Source: CAZNYG01 sp964577205
GTDB lineage: Bacteria; Elusimicrobiota; Endomicrobiia; Endomicrobiales; CAIRNS01
Reading direction: 5' to 3'
Length of the DNA stretch: 32,536 bases
Assembly (NCBI GenBank): GCA_964577205.1
Contig: CAZNYG010000016.1
Coordinates: 1 to 32,536, forward strand
The position numbers were made by a program, and so were the translations under genes. The number at the start of each line of letters is the position of its first letter. Position 1 is the stretch's first letter. The notes below the pieces were generated by a model. The model made no database searches. It was not told where the DNA came from and saw nothing but the letters and a program-made list of their open reading frames with translations. This document shows positions 5,706 to 14,079 of the stretch, piece by piece.

Positions 5706-8700
5706 TATCTGTTGATATACACCTGCATCTGGTCATAGCTGTAATGGAAGGGAATGTCCTCTCGATAGCCCTCTATCCGGATAATATACGTCCCCCGCGA
5801 GAAACCGCTGACGTTCCAGTCGAACGACGTGAACGAGGCCGTATGAGCGGCATCCTTGACACCTTCCTGCGCGGAGGCGTTATCCGAACAATAATACCAG
5901 TTCCGTCCCATGTCGGGAGAATACTTTACGCTGTAGACGAGCGGCGTGGCCTCGCTGTAAGTCGACGGGTATTCCTCCGTGTACGATTCTCCGTCCCAGC
6001 GCTTCCAGGAAACGTTCCACTCGGTGTGGATGGCCACGGGATCGTCGAAGGTATCGGATATTTTGGGTTCTACCAGGTCGACCAGCGGCAGCTGAGCGAT
6101 CTTATCCTGGGTGTCCGCGTACACGCCGCCGTCGAGGAACGTCCGCAGCATCGTGGCCAGGACGAATTTCCCCATCTGCATGGTCCCGAAATCGGCCTGC
6201 GTGCTCAACCCTGAGACCGACACGTAACAGGTATTGCTTCCCGAGGTCATCTTGATGACCGAACTCGCGTCGTGAGTGCCGGCGTTGTAGCTTGAATCAT
6301 AGTAGGTGCGCGCCGTTCCCGCCACCGCCGGGATCGATAACTGGGTGCGCAGTCCCGAATAAACGCTGTCGCTCCATTCGGTCGGGAGGTCGCCGGTCCC
6401 GTAATCCATCGTGAACGGACGGTTCGCGGCGATACTGGTCAGCAGCGGAAGGCTGAACATCGAAGAAAGCCGCAGTCCCATGGATGTTATGTTGCCGTAC
6501 GCGCTGCTCAAGCCTTCGTGACGCATCGGGCCGCTGCCGCCGGAAACAATGCCGTTGAAGAACGATGAGCAGCCGTTCGTCCGGGTGCGGGTATTGCGGT
6601 TCCTGTTGAAGTCGGAGAACACGTTGTAATTGGCGCGGTAGAAATTGCCCGCTCCCACTGGGAGATTGCCGCCGGCCTGCCACCCGGAAACGAACTGGTC
6701 GTCGGGATAGAGTTCGCCGATCCAGTAGCGGCTGTACCACGAATTGTCCGTCCTGGCGATTATCCTGCTGTTGTCCAGGTCCGCCGGCCCGTCGGGAAGG
6801 ATCTCGTCCACGTCCACGCTCGCCGTTTCACCAGTGGCGCTCCATGGCACCTTGAGGAAAGGAATTCCGTTCGGCAAAGGCTGCTGATCGGACCCGAACT
6901 CTCCACCGAGCCCGTAGTAGTAGTAGCTCCAACCGTTCATCGCCGTCCAGACAGCCTGCGTGTTGAGCAGCCCCTGCCGGTACACCTGGAAGAACCGGGG
7001 GATATCTATCTCAAGATGGTCGGCGCCCCAGCCGTTCGCCGTTTTGGTGAATCCCGTATAGCTGCCCGCCGTATTGTTTATCTGCCTGAAATACCAGTTA
7101 TACCGGTGGTCCTGCTTGACGTCAAGATAGGGGCAGTGGCGCGGATCGCCCATGAACTGGTATTTCTCGGTCACGGGCGGCTCTACACCCACCCATACAT
7201 ATGTCTTTGAAAGGTTCTCGAACTGCCAGGTCGCGCCCGAGGTCAGGTTCGTTCCCAGACGGGTCTCTACGGGATGCATGCGGGCGTCGAACGAACCGGG
7301 CGAGAAACTGACGATCCACCGCGCCGTGTTCTTCGTCGCGCTCGAAGCCAGAAGGTCCGTTGTGAAATCGTTCGTCACCGGGCAGGGTATATATTCCAGC
7401 CCGCACAGGGTTTCGGTCGAACTGAGTCCGCTTCCCCTGTTATACGGATGGAGGACCGGCGTGTCATACAGCGTGATGAGCGTTCCCCCCTCCAGAGGAT
7501 AGCTGACCTGGCAGGTCGTGCCCGAAACCAGGTCGGCCACTTCATGGCGGGAGTAAGGGATGTCCGCGTCCCCGACGATCTTGGTGACCGATATCCGGGA
7601 ACGGCTGATGGTATCCGTCGAAAGATAGATAGTGGCGGAAGGGACAGGTTCAAAGCGGACGGCCTCTTTGGGCTGGCTGGCGCTTGACCAGCTGAAATGG
7701 ATCCGCGCGTCCCCTCCCCGTTCGCAGTACTGGACCTGCACCGTGTACTGCGTGCCCGCGGCAAGCATGACTGATGCGGTGTTGGTCGAGACGATACCCG
7801 GATCGTTCCAGTCATTGATGATCGCCGGACTGGCGCCGTTCAGGTAGACCCTGACACCGCCGTCCGCGACCGTTTCGAACGTGTAATTCTCGCTGTATTT
7901 GGGAGTGATCCTGCCCGTCCAGAAAACGGTGAACTTGTCGGGATCCAGGCCGGGATCCGGGGAACCGCCGCCCCAATCGAAGGAGACCGCGCCGTCCATG
8001 CGAGACATCACGAAATGGGGCGACGCTTCGCTGGACGTCGTGTCGTAGTATTCACCTTTAAACCCGTAACTGTTCAAATCTGACGCGTACGCGTAGACCC
8101 TGAAACGAACGGTGTCGCTCAGCCCGTACTGGAGTTTCTCCGGGTGAGTGACTATACGGACGAAAGGCGCGTTGGCGGGATCGCGGGCCGCGTCCGAGTA
8201 GTTCCTGACCGGAGGGAGCGGCAGCAGTTCGCCGTGCAGATTGATGAAAAGGATGTTCCGGTATGACGACGGCTGTGAGTTCATTTCCTCGAGGATCATG
8301 CGCAGGCTTTTTTCCGGAGCGGGTTCACCGTTCAGCAGGGCCCTGTTCGTCAACACCTGATAGTAAGCTGCCTCGTCCGGATAGCGCATGCCGTGGTTGA
8401 ACCGGTCGGCAAGCGAATAGCTGTCGGCATTCCGGATCGTTCCATCCACGTTGATGCGGCTCTTGATAAGGCTGGCGTCATAGAAATTGAAATCGTTCCC
8501 GCCCGAATCATGCATCAGCCCCGGGTAGAAATAGACCGACGGTATGGGGAACGGCGAATCGTCGGTATAGGCCGCGTCGTTGATGTACGGAGTATAATAC
8601 GGATCGCGCCCGTAGGAAAGCCTGGTCACCCAGTGCGGGCGTATCATCAGCCCCTGGTTGCGGGTCTGCAGGTCCTGTATTACGGAATCGAACATGGGCC

Positions 8701-9286
8701 GCATCGTGGAGAGTGACGACCACCAGCCGGGAACGTTCTCGATGGCGATGATATAAACGTCCAGCACCTGCGTGGGGACGTATTCCGAAGAGATCGTCTT
8801 GAGAATGCTGACCGTTTCCGCCAGCGTTTCCGAAGGCGAACCGGGACTTGAGAGAGAATTGCGGTACACGCGCACGTAAACCTTGCGCGCGAAAGGCTCT
8901 TCCGGCACCTTGACGACCGAGATCCTGCGCAGGTAGCGCCATCCCGCCGCCGAACCGGTGTTCCCGCTCAGCGCGTGTGCCGGATCGGTTATCCGACGAT
9001 CGGTGGTCAGCACCGCGTTGTACGTCGCCCCGTCGTCATAATCGTCCAGCACGTTTATCTTTATCTTCTCGGACCCCGAGACCAGGGAGCGCAGTTCTTC
9101 CATCATCTGGATGGCTTTTTCCGTGGCGAAAGCGCGTTCCCTGATCCGTACCGACTGGCGGCTCATGAACGACTGGACATAAACTATGGACAGGGCCACG
9201 ATGCTCAGAACAGTGGTCGCGATAAGCACCTCGACGAGGCTGAAACCCCGTGAGCGGCGATGATGAAAACAAGAAGAAGTGGTCAT
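5705..9286 (-). CDS. Giant PilV-like prepilin with PA14 domain
   Basis: A 1193-residue protein opening with a prepilin signal (RSRG-FSLVEVLIATTVL, cleavage after about residue 14, Glu5 present) and one N-terminal pilin helix. Ordinary PilV proteins have about 150-200 residues. Residues of about 408-550 form a PA14-type domain: GFKGEYYD, then FTVFWTGRITPKYSENYTFE, DGGVRVYLNG and IHFSWSS, which is the family's beta-sandwich order. PA14 domains bind carbohydrate or protein ligands in adhesins and toxins. A Tyr/Trp-rich stretch with GDPRHCPY follows, and the last 100 residues (WNVSW... to YIIRIEGY) look like an immunoglobulin or Fn3-like fold. Start ATG 9286 is chosen because upstream codons enter a repeat; no clear ribosome site is seen. 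Middle gene of the minus triad. An exposed adhesin at a pilus tip is inferred. Confidence 0.82.
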   Translation of the reverse strand: MTTSSCFHHRRSRGFSLVEVLIATTVLSIVALSIVYVQSFMSRQSVRIRERAFATEKAIQMMEELRSLVSGSEKIKINVLDDYDDGATYNAVLTTDRRITDPAHALSGNTGSAAGWRYLRRISVVKVPEEPFARKVYVRVYRNSLSSPGSPSETLAETVSILKTISSEYVPTQVLDVYIIAIENVPGWWSSLSTMRPMFDSVIQDLQTRNQGLMIRPHWVTRLSYGRDPYYTPYINDAAYTDDSPFPIPSVYFYPGLMHDSGGNDFNFYDASLIKSRINVDGTIRNADSYSLADRFNHGMRYPDEAAYYQVLTNRALLNGEPAPEKSLRMILEEMNSQPSSYRNILFINLHGELLPLPPVRNYSDAARDPANAPFVRIVTHPEKLQYGLSDTVRFRVYAYASDLNSYGFKGEYYDTTSSEASPHFVMSRMDGAVSFDWGGGSPDPGLDPDKFTVFWTGRITPKYSENYTFETVADGGVRVYLNGASPAIINDWNDPGIVSTNTASVMLAAGTQYTVQVQYCERGGDARIHFSWSSASQPKEAVRFEPVPSATIYLSTDTISRSRISVTKIVGDADIPYSRHEVADLVSGTTCQVSYPLEGGTLITLYDTPVLHPYNRGSGLSSTETLCGLEYIPCPVTNDFTTDLLASSATKNTARWIVSFSPGSFDARMHPVETRLGTNLTSGATWQFENLSKTYVWVGVEPPVTEKYQFMGDPRHCPYLDVKQDHRYNWYFRQINNTAGSYTGFTKTANGWGADHLEIDIPRFFQVYRQGLLNTQAVWTAMNGWSYYYYGLGGEFGSDQQPLPNGIPFLKVPWSATGETASVDVDEILPDGPADLDNSRIIARTDNSWYSRYWIGELYPDDQFVSGWQAGGNLPVGAGNFYRANYNVFSDFNRNRNTRTRTNGCSSFFNGIVSGGSGPMRHEGLSSAYGNITSMGLRLSSMFSLPLLTSIAANRPFTMDYGTGDLPTEWSDSVYSGLRTQLSIPAVAGTARTYYDSSYNAGTHDASSVIKMTSGSNTCYVSVSGLSTQADFGTMQMGKFVLATMLRTFLDGGVYADTQDKIAQLPLVDLVEPKISDTFDDPVAIHTEWNVSWKRWDGESYTEEYPSTYSEATPLVYSVKYSPDMGRNWYYCSDNASAQEGVKDAAHTASFTSFDWNVSGFSRGTYIIRIEGYREDIPFHYSYDQMQVYINR

Positions 9287-9300
9287 TGTATTAAAAATCC

Positions 9301-9395
9301 GATGCGGGACACTGGACGCGGGATTCAAGATAAATGATTTTTGGTAATACAAGTCGCCTTTACCCTTATATGTATCCAGTGTCCTGTATCCATCC
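9301..9395. repeat. Heptamer hairpin array (GGACACT type)
   Basis: Left arm 9301-9335 is made of 7-bp units beginning GA(T/C), right arm 9372-9395 of units like GTATCCA. The 10 bp at 9307-9316 are perfectly complementary to 9375-9384. It fills the junction between the PA14 pilin gene and the PilX-like gene. The same heptamer family occurs at 19711-19902. Confidence 0.65.
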
Positions 9396-9398
9396 TTT

Positions 9399-10676
9399 CT
9401 AATAGTCCGAAAAGCCCGTAAAGATACGATACGTGGACTTCATTTCCCGGTACTGACAGATCTGCTGGCGCACCATGTCCAGGATGGCGCTGTCGTAACG
9501 GATCTCGGCGACATCCGTCGCGCCGGACGAACGGGAAAGCGTCAATCCATTGAAAGCGACGACGCATCCGCTGATGAAGCAGGGATCCTCTATCGTCGCC
9601 GATCCGGTCGCGTAGATCAGGCCGCTGAACGTGCTGTTGGAGCCGGCGCTGATAGTCAGATTCCCGGCCACGAAAAGGACTCCGCTTGAGCGGAGAGGGC
9701 GCGACGAGCTGAATGTCGCGTTCCCGTTAACATAAATAAGGGTCATGTCCGGCAGGGTCTCCGGCAGCTGGGATACGTCGGTGACCAGATAGTCCGCCAT
9801 GATCTTGAGGTCGGACGTGGAAACGCCAAGCACATATTGGGGAGTATGCTGGGAAAGCATGAAACTTGTCGGGTTATACGCCGACGACGTTCCAGTCATG
9901 GTCGATCCTGCGACCATCTGTGGAGCGCTTCCCGAGGAACGCCCGCAGCCGTAAGTGCCGCCATAGATACGCCCTTTGGGATTGACCTTGACCTTGCGTG
10001 AAGAATTCGTGCCGCCGTAGTTACAGATGAACGCGCAGGGTACCTGCGTGTTCAGCGAAAGGCGTCGTATCTCAGTGGAGACTTTCGAGCGGGCAACGAC
10101 TTCGTTAGGTGAAGTATCGAACGGGACGGACGCGTTTTTCCGGCGGTAAATGTACCCCTTGCTGCACAGGTACCACGCGTATCCCTGCCCGTTCTGTTCC
10201 CCCGTGAAAAGGCGTTCTCCGGTAATATCGTGGACCGCGTAAGGGTCGTAAGCGGCCACGGTGGTATTGGTCTGGCGTTTCACTTCGTAACGCGCCCAGA
10301 GCGCGCTGTTCTCGCTTAACTGATACTCCTTGACGATGCCAATGCTCTCGTCAATGGTATCGTTCTTGACCGCGTCGGTGCTCACCCGGGGATCGAACGC
10401 GCCGTCAGACCACGCGTACCGGGTGGGAGGATACCCGCTGCGCACCGGCTGCATCTGCTGGCGGCGGAACCATGAGATGGCATCCACAAGGCCGGCCCGC
10501 GCGATGTTGTCCACCTCGGCCCCGAAATGCTGCTGCTGCCGTGTTTCCCTGAACGAGGTCACTATCAGCTGGGATCCCGCCGCCATTAACAAAACTACGG
10601 CGACCGCCATGATGACGGCGATCAGAAGGGCGGAACCACGATCGCTGCGGATGCGGCGAGATAAAGGACAAGGCAT
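9399..10676 (-). CDS. PilX-like pilus tip protein
   Basis: A 425-residue protein with a PilX-type N terminus: SDRG-SALLIAVIMAVAVVLLMAAGS near residue 12, a helix without the Glu5 of major pilins, followed by an amphipathic ARAGLVDAISWFRRQ segment typical of PilX. Family members normally have about 170-200 residues. The extra C-terminal part (about 300-400) is rich in Ser, Thr and Gly with regular hydrophobic steps (LIYVNGNATFSSS, VLFVAGNLTISAG, FSGLIYATGSATIE), suggesting a right-handed beta-helix or bactofilin-like repeat. ATG 10676 is chosen because GGAG lies six bases upstream; a longer in-frame start at 10712 is possible. It is the first gene of the minus triad and diverges from the plus triad. 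Confidence 0.78.
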   Translation of the reverse strand: MPCPLSRRIRSDRGSALLIAVIMAVAVVLLMAAGSQLIVTSFRETRQQQHFGAEVDNIARAGLVDAISWFRRQQMQPVRSGYPPTRYAWSDGAFDPRVSTDAVKNDTIDESIGIVKEYQLSENSALWARYEVKRQTNTTVAAYDPYAVHDITGERLFTGEQNGQGYAWYLCSKGYIYRRKNASVPFDTSPNEVVARSKVSTEIRRLSLNTQVPCAFICNYGGTNSSRKVKVNPKGRIYGGTYGCGRSSGSAPQMVAGSTMTGTSSAYNPTSFMLSQHTPQYVLGVSTSDLKIMADYLVTDVSQLPETLPDMTLIYVNGNATFSSSRPLRSSGVLFVAGNLTISAGSNSTFSGLIYATGSATIEDPCFISGCVVAFNGLTLSRSSGATDVAEIRYDSAILDMVRQQICQYREMKSTYRIFTGFSDY

Positions 10677-10807
10677 AGGTTCTCCGGAAAAGGCGAGAAG
10701 GCATTTCCCCAAGCATTATTATATAGCAGACATCCACCGTTTCCGCAAGATATTTCCTGCCGCTTCCCCGGCGGCTGTTCTTCTTCCTTTTCCATTAAAA
10801 TGAACCC

Positions 10808-10836
10808 TTGACAACGGGGGCTGTTTCATGTATCTA
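10808..10836 (+). promoter_or_regulatory. Candidate promoter for the plus pilin triad
   Basis: TTGACA at 10808-10813, 17-bp spacer, TATCTA at 10831-10836 followed by AATA. The -35 is perfect; the -10 matches at three of six positions. It lies in the 247-bp shared control region between the divergent triads. No equally good promoter was found for the minus triad. Confidence 0.45.
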
Positions 10837-10923
10837 AATAAGGTGTCTCTTTCACCTCTTTTCCCCGGCTCCGGCACATAACAATCAAAAAAACGATACT
10901 TTTTGCAGGCCCATTCAAAAAAA

Positions 10924-13443
10924 ATGACTAAAACGCGAGATATGTCATCTGGTTTCAGCTTGATGGAGTCCGTGATCGCTACCGCGATCATAGGCATTTT
11001 CTTTGTTTCCGCCGTCTCCGTTTTCAACGTCATCGGCAAAGCCATTATGACGGCGCGCACGCGCACCGTAGCCACCAACCTCGCACAGGAAAAGATCGAG
11101 TCTCTGAAGAACGCCGATTATTCGCGCCTGCGCGTCACCACCGCCGCCGACCACGCTTCACATGGTTATGACAATACCTTCTACCCTCCGGAAAAAGGCA
11201 TCCTCGTTGGAGACATATCCTATGACCGCCGCATCCTTGTCCAGCGTATCCGGGAAAACACCCTGGGAAAACTTGAAGAGGTCCTGCCCGAAGCGGGAGA
11301 TACCGGCATCAAGAAAATAACCGTGACCGTGACCTGGACGCAGGGCGGCAAGCTGCGGATGTTCTCTCTTTCCAACGTCCGTGAAGACAAGGACCGCCGC
11401 CCGCTGGACGGAAGTATCTCCGGCACCGTGCAGGAGCAGGGAACCATGGCGCCCGTCGCCGGCGCGAAAGTCGCGGTCGTCAACAACCTCAACTGGAACA
11501 CGCTGACGGACTCTTCGGGGAACTATACTCTTAAGGTACCCACCGGCACCTATAAAGTGAACGTGACGAAACACGGCTACTGGCCCTATACTTCCCCCGA
11601 CCTCACGGTCACCAGCACCCCGTTCGACAACGACGTCAGCCTGGGAAAGATGGCCACAGGCACCGTCAAAGGATTTGTTTTCATCAACAATCATCCACTC
11701 ATTTCCCGGGTCGTTTCCAGTTCCGTGTCGGTCACCGGGGACGATCACGAGTGGGTGGAACTGTATAATCCGATGATCTCCTCCCTTATGATGAGCGCGA
11801 CTGCGTTCTCGATGTCTTATGTCGACGAAGTCAACATCTCTCATCCAGTTCCGCTTACCTTTGTCAGCGCGGAAATACCGTCGCACGGATACTTTCTTAT
11901 CGCGAACACCTCAACCATAATCGCGAACAACACGCAGGTGGCCGCGGACGCCGTCTATGCCGGAGCGCCGCTGCAGGACATCATCCAGACGGGCAAAAAA
12001 GGCGGCGTCGTCATCGAAGCCGCCGGAGTGCCCGCGGACCGCGTGGCGTGGGGCCCCGGCCCGGGATCAGCCCCATCCGAAGGAGTGGAAGGCACCGGTA
12101 TCAGTTCCGTTCTTGAGCAGGGGAAAACGCATGTCCGCCTTACCACGCACAATCTCCTGTCGCTGACTCACGGGAACGCCTTCGATTCCGACAACAACAG
12201 CGGGAACTTCTGGCCGAACATGGGAATGCCCGTCTATATCTGCCCACACAGCACCACGACAGTACAATCGCCGGCGTCGGGATACCCGGCATTCGGGGCG
12301 ATCATTTCCTGCGGCGACGGCGTCTCCTCGCCGACGACTTCCTACATCGATCCGGCGGGCACCAGCCTCGCCTATTTCGCGCTGCCCAACATCGCCACCG
12401 GCACCTGGACGGTCTCAATAACATGCAGCAGCGGAAGCTATTCCGCGTACCAGGAAGTCGGCAACGTCCCCGTTGTCTCCAACGGACAGGAAGTCTGGAT
12501 CACCAGTTCAGCTACCACGCCGCAGTGGCCGTACAGCGGCTACCATCACGTGCTGCTCTCAAATCCTCCGGTCTGGGGATACGCATCCGGAAAGGTGGTC
12601 AGCGGAGGCGCGGGAACGGGTTCGATCAAAGTGAAATCCGGCGGCAACTGGACCTTCACTTCATCGAACGGTTTCTATACTCTCCCCCTCCTGGACGGCA
12701 CCTACATGATAACGGCAAATCCCGACAATGAAGCGGCCGGGTACATCTCGAACTTCGTCGAGAACGTGCCCATCACGGCGGGAACGGTAACCAGCGTGGC
12801 GGACATCAGCATATCCGCCGGCGGCTCCGTGGCGGGGAGGGTCCTGTCCAATTCCGGCGATTTCCTCCCGAACGTAACCGTAAAAGCTTACGACTTCAAC
12901 GGCGATGAAGCCGGTTCCGAAGCCGTCACACAGGAAGACGGCACTTTTCTGATCTCCAATCTGCGCGTCAGCGGCAATAATTTCACCGTCAAACCGCTGC
13001 TTGACGCCAGCGAGTCCAGCACGCCGCCGCAGAGGGTCTTTACCGTCGCGGCGGGCGTCACGAAATGGACCGACGCCTCAAACGTGTTCAGCTCGTTCAC
13101 AGTGGTGGGAGCGTACGGTACCATCACCGGCAATGTAAAATTTAACGGCGCCCCCATCGAGACGGGGGTCCTCGTCATCGCGTCTACCTCGACTATCGAC
13201 GCGGCGGCGGGGCCTCCCGATATCTCTGATACATTCCGCGGCAGCGGAACGCTGTATTATGGAACGGTCAGCCATTCCGACGGTTCCTACAGCGTGCAGG
13301 TGCGCGGCGGGAACACATACAACATCTATGCCTGGTACACGATAATGGATAGGAGCGGGGCAATCCAGACGACGCCGAAGTATTCGTTGAACAACAGCGT
13401 CGCGGCGGCCGGATACAAGGCCGTCGATCTCTCGTGGCCGTGA
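10924..13443 (+). CDS. Giant PilV-like prepilin with carboxypeptidase-regulatory and lamin-tail-like domains
   Basis: An 839-residue protein with a prepilin signal (SSG-FSLMESVIATAIIG near residue 10, Glu5 present) and a typical PilV-like ATNLAQEKIESLKN after the helix. Then come a carboxypeptidase-regulatory-like beta domain (about 163-240: GSISGTV, AGAKVAVV, DSSGNYTLKVPTGTYKV) and a lamin-tail-like domain (about 260-400: DDHEWVELYNP, IPSHGYFLIANT, GGVVIEAAG). Three more regulatory-like beta domains follow (about 551-632, 634-708 and 728-833, each with G-x-V, a Gly-Asn/Ser-rich turn and a Y-x-I/V strand). Such stalks space out binding domains on bacterial surfaces. ATG 10924 is preferred; the upstream TTG at 10903 and an internal ATG at 10942 are alternatives, and none has a strong ribosome site. 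It leads the plus triad. Confidence 0.82.
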   Translation: MTKTRDMSSGFSLMESVIATAIIGIFFVSAVSVFNVIGKAIMTARTRTVATNLAQEKIESLKNADYSRLRVTTAADHASHGYDNTFYPPEKGILVGDISYDRRILVQRIRENTLGKLEEVLPEAGDTGIKKITVTVTWTQGGKLRMFSLSNVREDKDRRPLDGSISGTVQEQGTMAPVAGAKVAVVNNLNWNTLTDSSGNYTLKVPTGTYKVNVTKHGYWPYTSPDLTVTSTPFDNDVSLGKMATGTVKGFVFINNHPLISRVVSSSVSVTGDDHEWVELYNPMISSLMMSATAFSMSYVDEVNISHPVPLTFVSAEIPSHGYFLIANTSTIIANNTQVAADAVYAGAPLQDIIQTGKKGGVVIEAAGVPADRVAWGPGPGSAPSEGVEGTGISSVLEQGKTHVRLTTHNLLSLTHGNAFDSDNNSGNFWPNMGMPVYICPHSTTTVQSPASGYPAFGAIISCGDGVSSPTTSYIDPAGTSLAYFALPNIATGTWTVSITCSSGSYSAYQEVGNVPVVSNGQEVWITSSATTPQWPYSGYHHVLLSNPPVWGYASGKVVSGGAGTGSIKVKSGGNWTFTSSNGFYTLPLLDGTYMITANPDNEAAGYISNFVENVPITAGTVTSVADISISAGGSVAGRVLSNSGDFLPNVTVKAYDFNGDEAGSEAVTQEDGTFLISNLRVSGNNFTVKPLLDASESSTPPQRVFTVAAGVTKWTDASNVFSSFTVVGAYGTITGNVKFNGAPIETGVLVIASTSTIDAAAGPPDISDTFRGSGTLYYGTVSHSDGSYSVQVRGGNTYNIYAWYTIMDRSGAIQTTPKYSLNNSVAAAGYKAVDLSWP

Positions 13444-13451
13444 TAACAACG

Positions 13452-13506
13452 GTGCAGAGAAAGTGCAGAGGCAGTGCGGAGAAAGTGCGGAAAAAGTGCA
13501 ACGGAA
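13452..13506. repeat. Five tandem 11-bp units (GTGCRGAGAAA type)
   Basis: Five head-to-tail 11-mers, all beginning GTGC, fill the gap between the plus-strand PilV-like and PilW-like genes. The third position group varies (AGAGAAA, AGAGGCA, GGAGAAA, GGAAAAA, AACGGAA). No opposing arm is present. It has the same genomic placement as the heptamer and octamer arrays. Confidence 0.8.
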
Positions 13507-13520
13507 GTAAAGGCAAAGAA

Positions 13521-14066
13521 ATGAATTTTTTTCGTGTGTCCGGAAGATCATCCAGGGGCGTGACGCTGACCGAACTGCTCGTCGGTCTGGCGATACTCGG
13601 CATTATTTCCGCCGTTACCGGCACGCTGATGACGGGCGGCATAAAGTTTTTCCGCCTTACGACCGCCAAGGGAGAGATCCAGCGGGATGTCCGCCAGTCC
13701 ATCGACCTGATCAACCGCAATCTGCGCCAGGGGCTCGCTGACACGGTGACGATCACCCGGTTCAACACCACGCAGCCGCCCTGTTCGATGATCGTGTTCA
13801 CGCACATCAACGGCAACGACATGCGCTTCTATCAGCTGAACGATAAAATATATTCCGGCACGACGCCGGCGGGCACGACGAACTGGAACGACAGCCTTGT
13901 CGCGGGGAATCTCCGGGGCCTCCTCTTCGCGTACCCCTGCACCTCGGACGATACGATCTTGTCGGTATCCATCTGTTTCGAAAAATCCACCTATCAGGGA
14001 TCCAGCAAGACCCTGCAGCTGTCCGTGGAAAAGATCCGTATCATGAACAATTCCACCCCCACCTGA
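13521..14066 (+). CDS. PilW/PulJ-like type IV pilin-related protein
   Basis: A 181-residue prepilin. The cleavage site is SSRG-VTLTELLVGLAILGIISAV near residue 12, with valine at +1 and Glu5 present. The mature part has a short amphipathic helix extension (GEIQRDVRQSIDLINRNLRQGL) and a small beta-rich head, with two cysteines around AYPCTSDD and SICFEKS that may pair. It is second gene of the plus triad, starting 77 bp after the giant pilin and ending 13 bp before the PilX-like gene. ATG 13521 is preceded by AAAGG; the longer reading from 13434 would run through the 11-mer repeat and is rejected. It is presumably a tip-complex subunit. Confidence 0.8.
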   Translation: MNFFRVSGRSSRGVTLTELLVGLAILGIISAVTGTLMTGGIKFFRLTTAKGEIQRDVRQSIDLINRNLRQGLADTVTITRFNTTQPPCSMIVFTHINGNDMRFYQLNDKIYSGTTPAGTTNWNDSLVAGNLRGLLFAYPCTSDDTILSVSICFEKSTYQGSSKTLQLSVEKIRIMNNSTPT

Positions 14067-14079
14067 AAAGGAAATCACC

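Noticed and set aside
13452..13506. CRISPR array
   Set aside because: Unit length of 7-11 bp, no spacers, no cas genes; the nuclease at 957-1730 is not near and has no Cas partners.
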